Source: an uncultured Slackia sp. (GTDB taxonomy: Bacteria; Actinomycetota; Coriobacteriia; Coriobacteriales; Eggerthellaceae). Taken from it: DNA of 8,639 nucleotides. Position 1 is the first letter of the stretch. Each line of letters begins with the position of its first letter. Of this stretch, positions 8,551-8,639 are shown piece after piece. The stretch covers positions 1-8,639 of the forward strand of contig USEQ01000038.1 of the NCBI GenBank assembly GCA_900553655.1. The letters are read 5' to 3'. The notes under the pieces are model-generated. The model was not told the DNA's origin. It did no database searches and saw only the letters and a list, made by a program, of their open reading frames with translations. The position numbers and the translations under genes were made by a program.

Positions 8551-8639
8551 CGCAACCCGCCTTTCAGCTCCACAACGCTGGCTGCATCCAGCGCAGTCTC
8601 CTCGAAAAAAGAAGTATCGGTGGTTGTCACGAATACCTG
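8547..8639 (-). CDS. recF: RecF, C-terminal 30 residues (gene cut by window edge)
   Basis: The in-frame reading from the right edge begins QVFVTTTDTSFF and ends VVELKGGLR then TGA. This matches the C-terminus of RecF: the QVF-TTT segment of the ATPase head after the Walker B/D-loop region, followed by the short V-E-L-x-G end. RecF is an SMC-like DNA-binding ATPase that acts with RecO and RecR to load RecA at gaps and stalled forks. Its stop overlaps the DUF721 start by 4 nt. The remainder, and probably dnaN and dnaA, lie beyond the window. The call is short but supported by both motif and gene order. Confidence 0.87.
   Translation of the reverse strand, partial: QVFVTTTDTSFFEETALDAASVVELKGGLR

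Overview
The window looks like the origin-proximal core of a chromosome from a moderately GC-rich, Gram-positive actinomycetote. My best guess is class Coriobacteriia (Eggerthella/Slackia-like). The basis is the gene order recF - DUF721/dciA - gyrB - gyrA - tRNA-Ile(GAT) - tRNA-Ala(TGC), which is also the classical order in mycobacteria, together with the style of the proteins, AGGAG-type ribosome binding sites and frequent GTG starts. The taxonomic placement is inference. Every gene supported here is on the minus strand, so transcription reads from the right end of the window to the left.

Layout, in transcription order. The last 30 codons of recF enter from the right edge and overlap the start of a DUF721/DciA-like helicase-loader gene by 4 nt. 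A 181-nt spacer follows, holding a candidate extended -10 promoter for gyrB. gyrB (649 aa) and gyrA (864 aa) are separated by a 133-nt spacer that carries a stem-loop and a perfect 16-bp match to the chromosomal ParB-binding site parS, embedded in a 24-bp perfect palindrome. gyrA ends at a very strong 19-bp-stem terminator. After an AT-rich spacer comes a well-formed promoter with an UP-like element, which drives tRNA-Ile and tRNA-Ala. The two tRNAs are separated by a perfect 16-bp inverted repeat and closed by a strong intrinsic terminator. A new extended -10 promoter then precedes a two-gene unit: a small membrane-anchored J-domain protein and, 2 nt later, the ribosome-associated GTPase TypA/BipA. 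This unit ends at a hairpin terminator. The last ~117 nt contain no recognisable gene but do contain an imperfect 15-bp inverted repeat.

Functionally the block joins replication initiation and fork maintenance (RecF, DciA-like), DNA supercoiling (GyrB/GyrA), chromosome segregation (parS), decoding (two tRNAs) and ribosome assembly or stress translation (J protein, TypA). No mobile element, CRISPR array or obvious accessory system is visible. The two most notable points are the exact parS in the gyrB-gyrA gap and a phenylalanine in GyrA at the position equivalent to E. coli Ser83, a change known to reduce fluoroquinolone susceptibility. No gene-free stretch exceeds 300 nt; the largest is 2893-3148.
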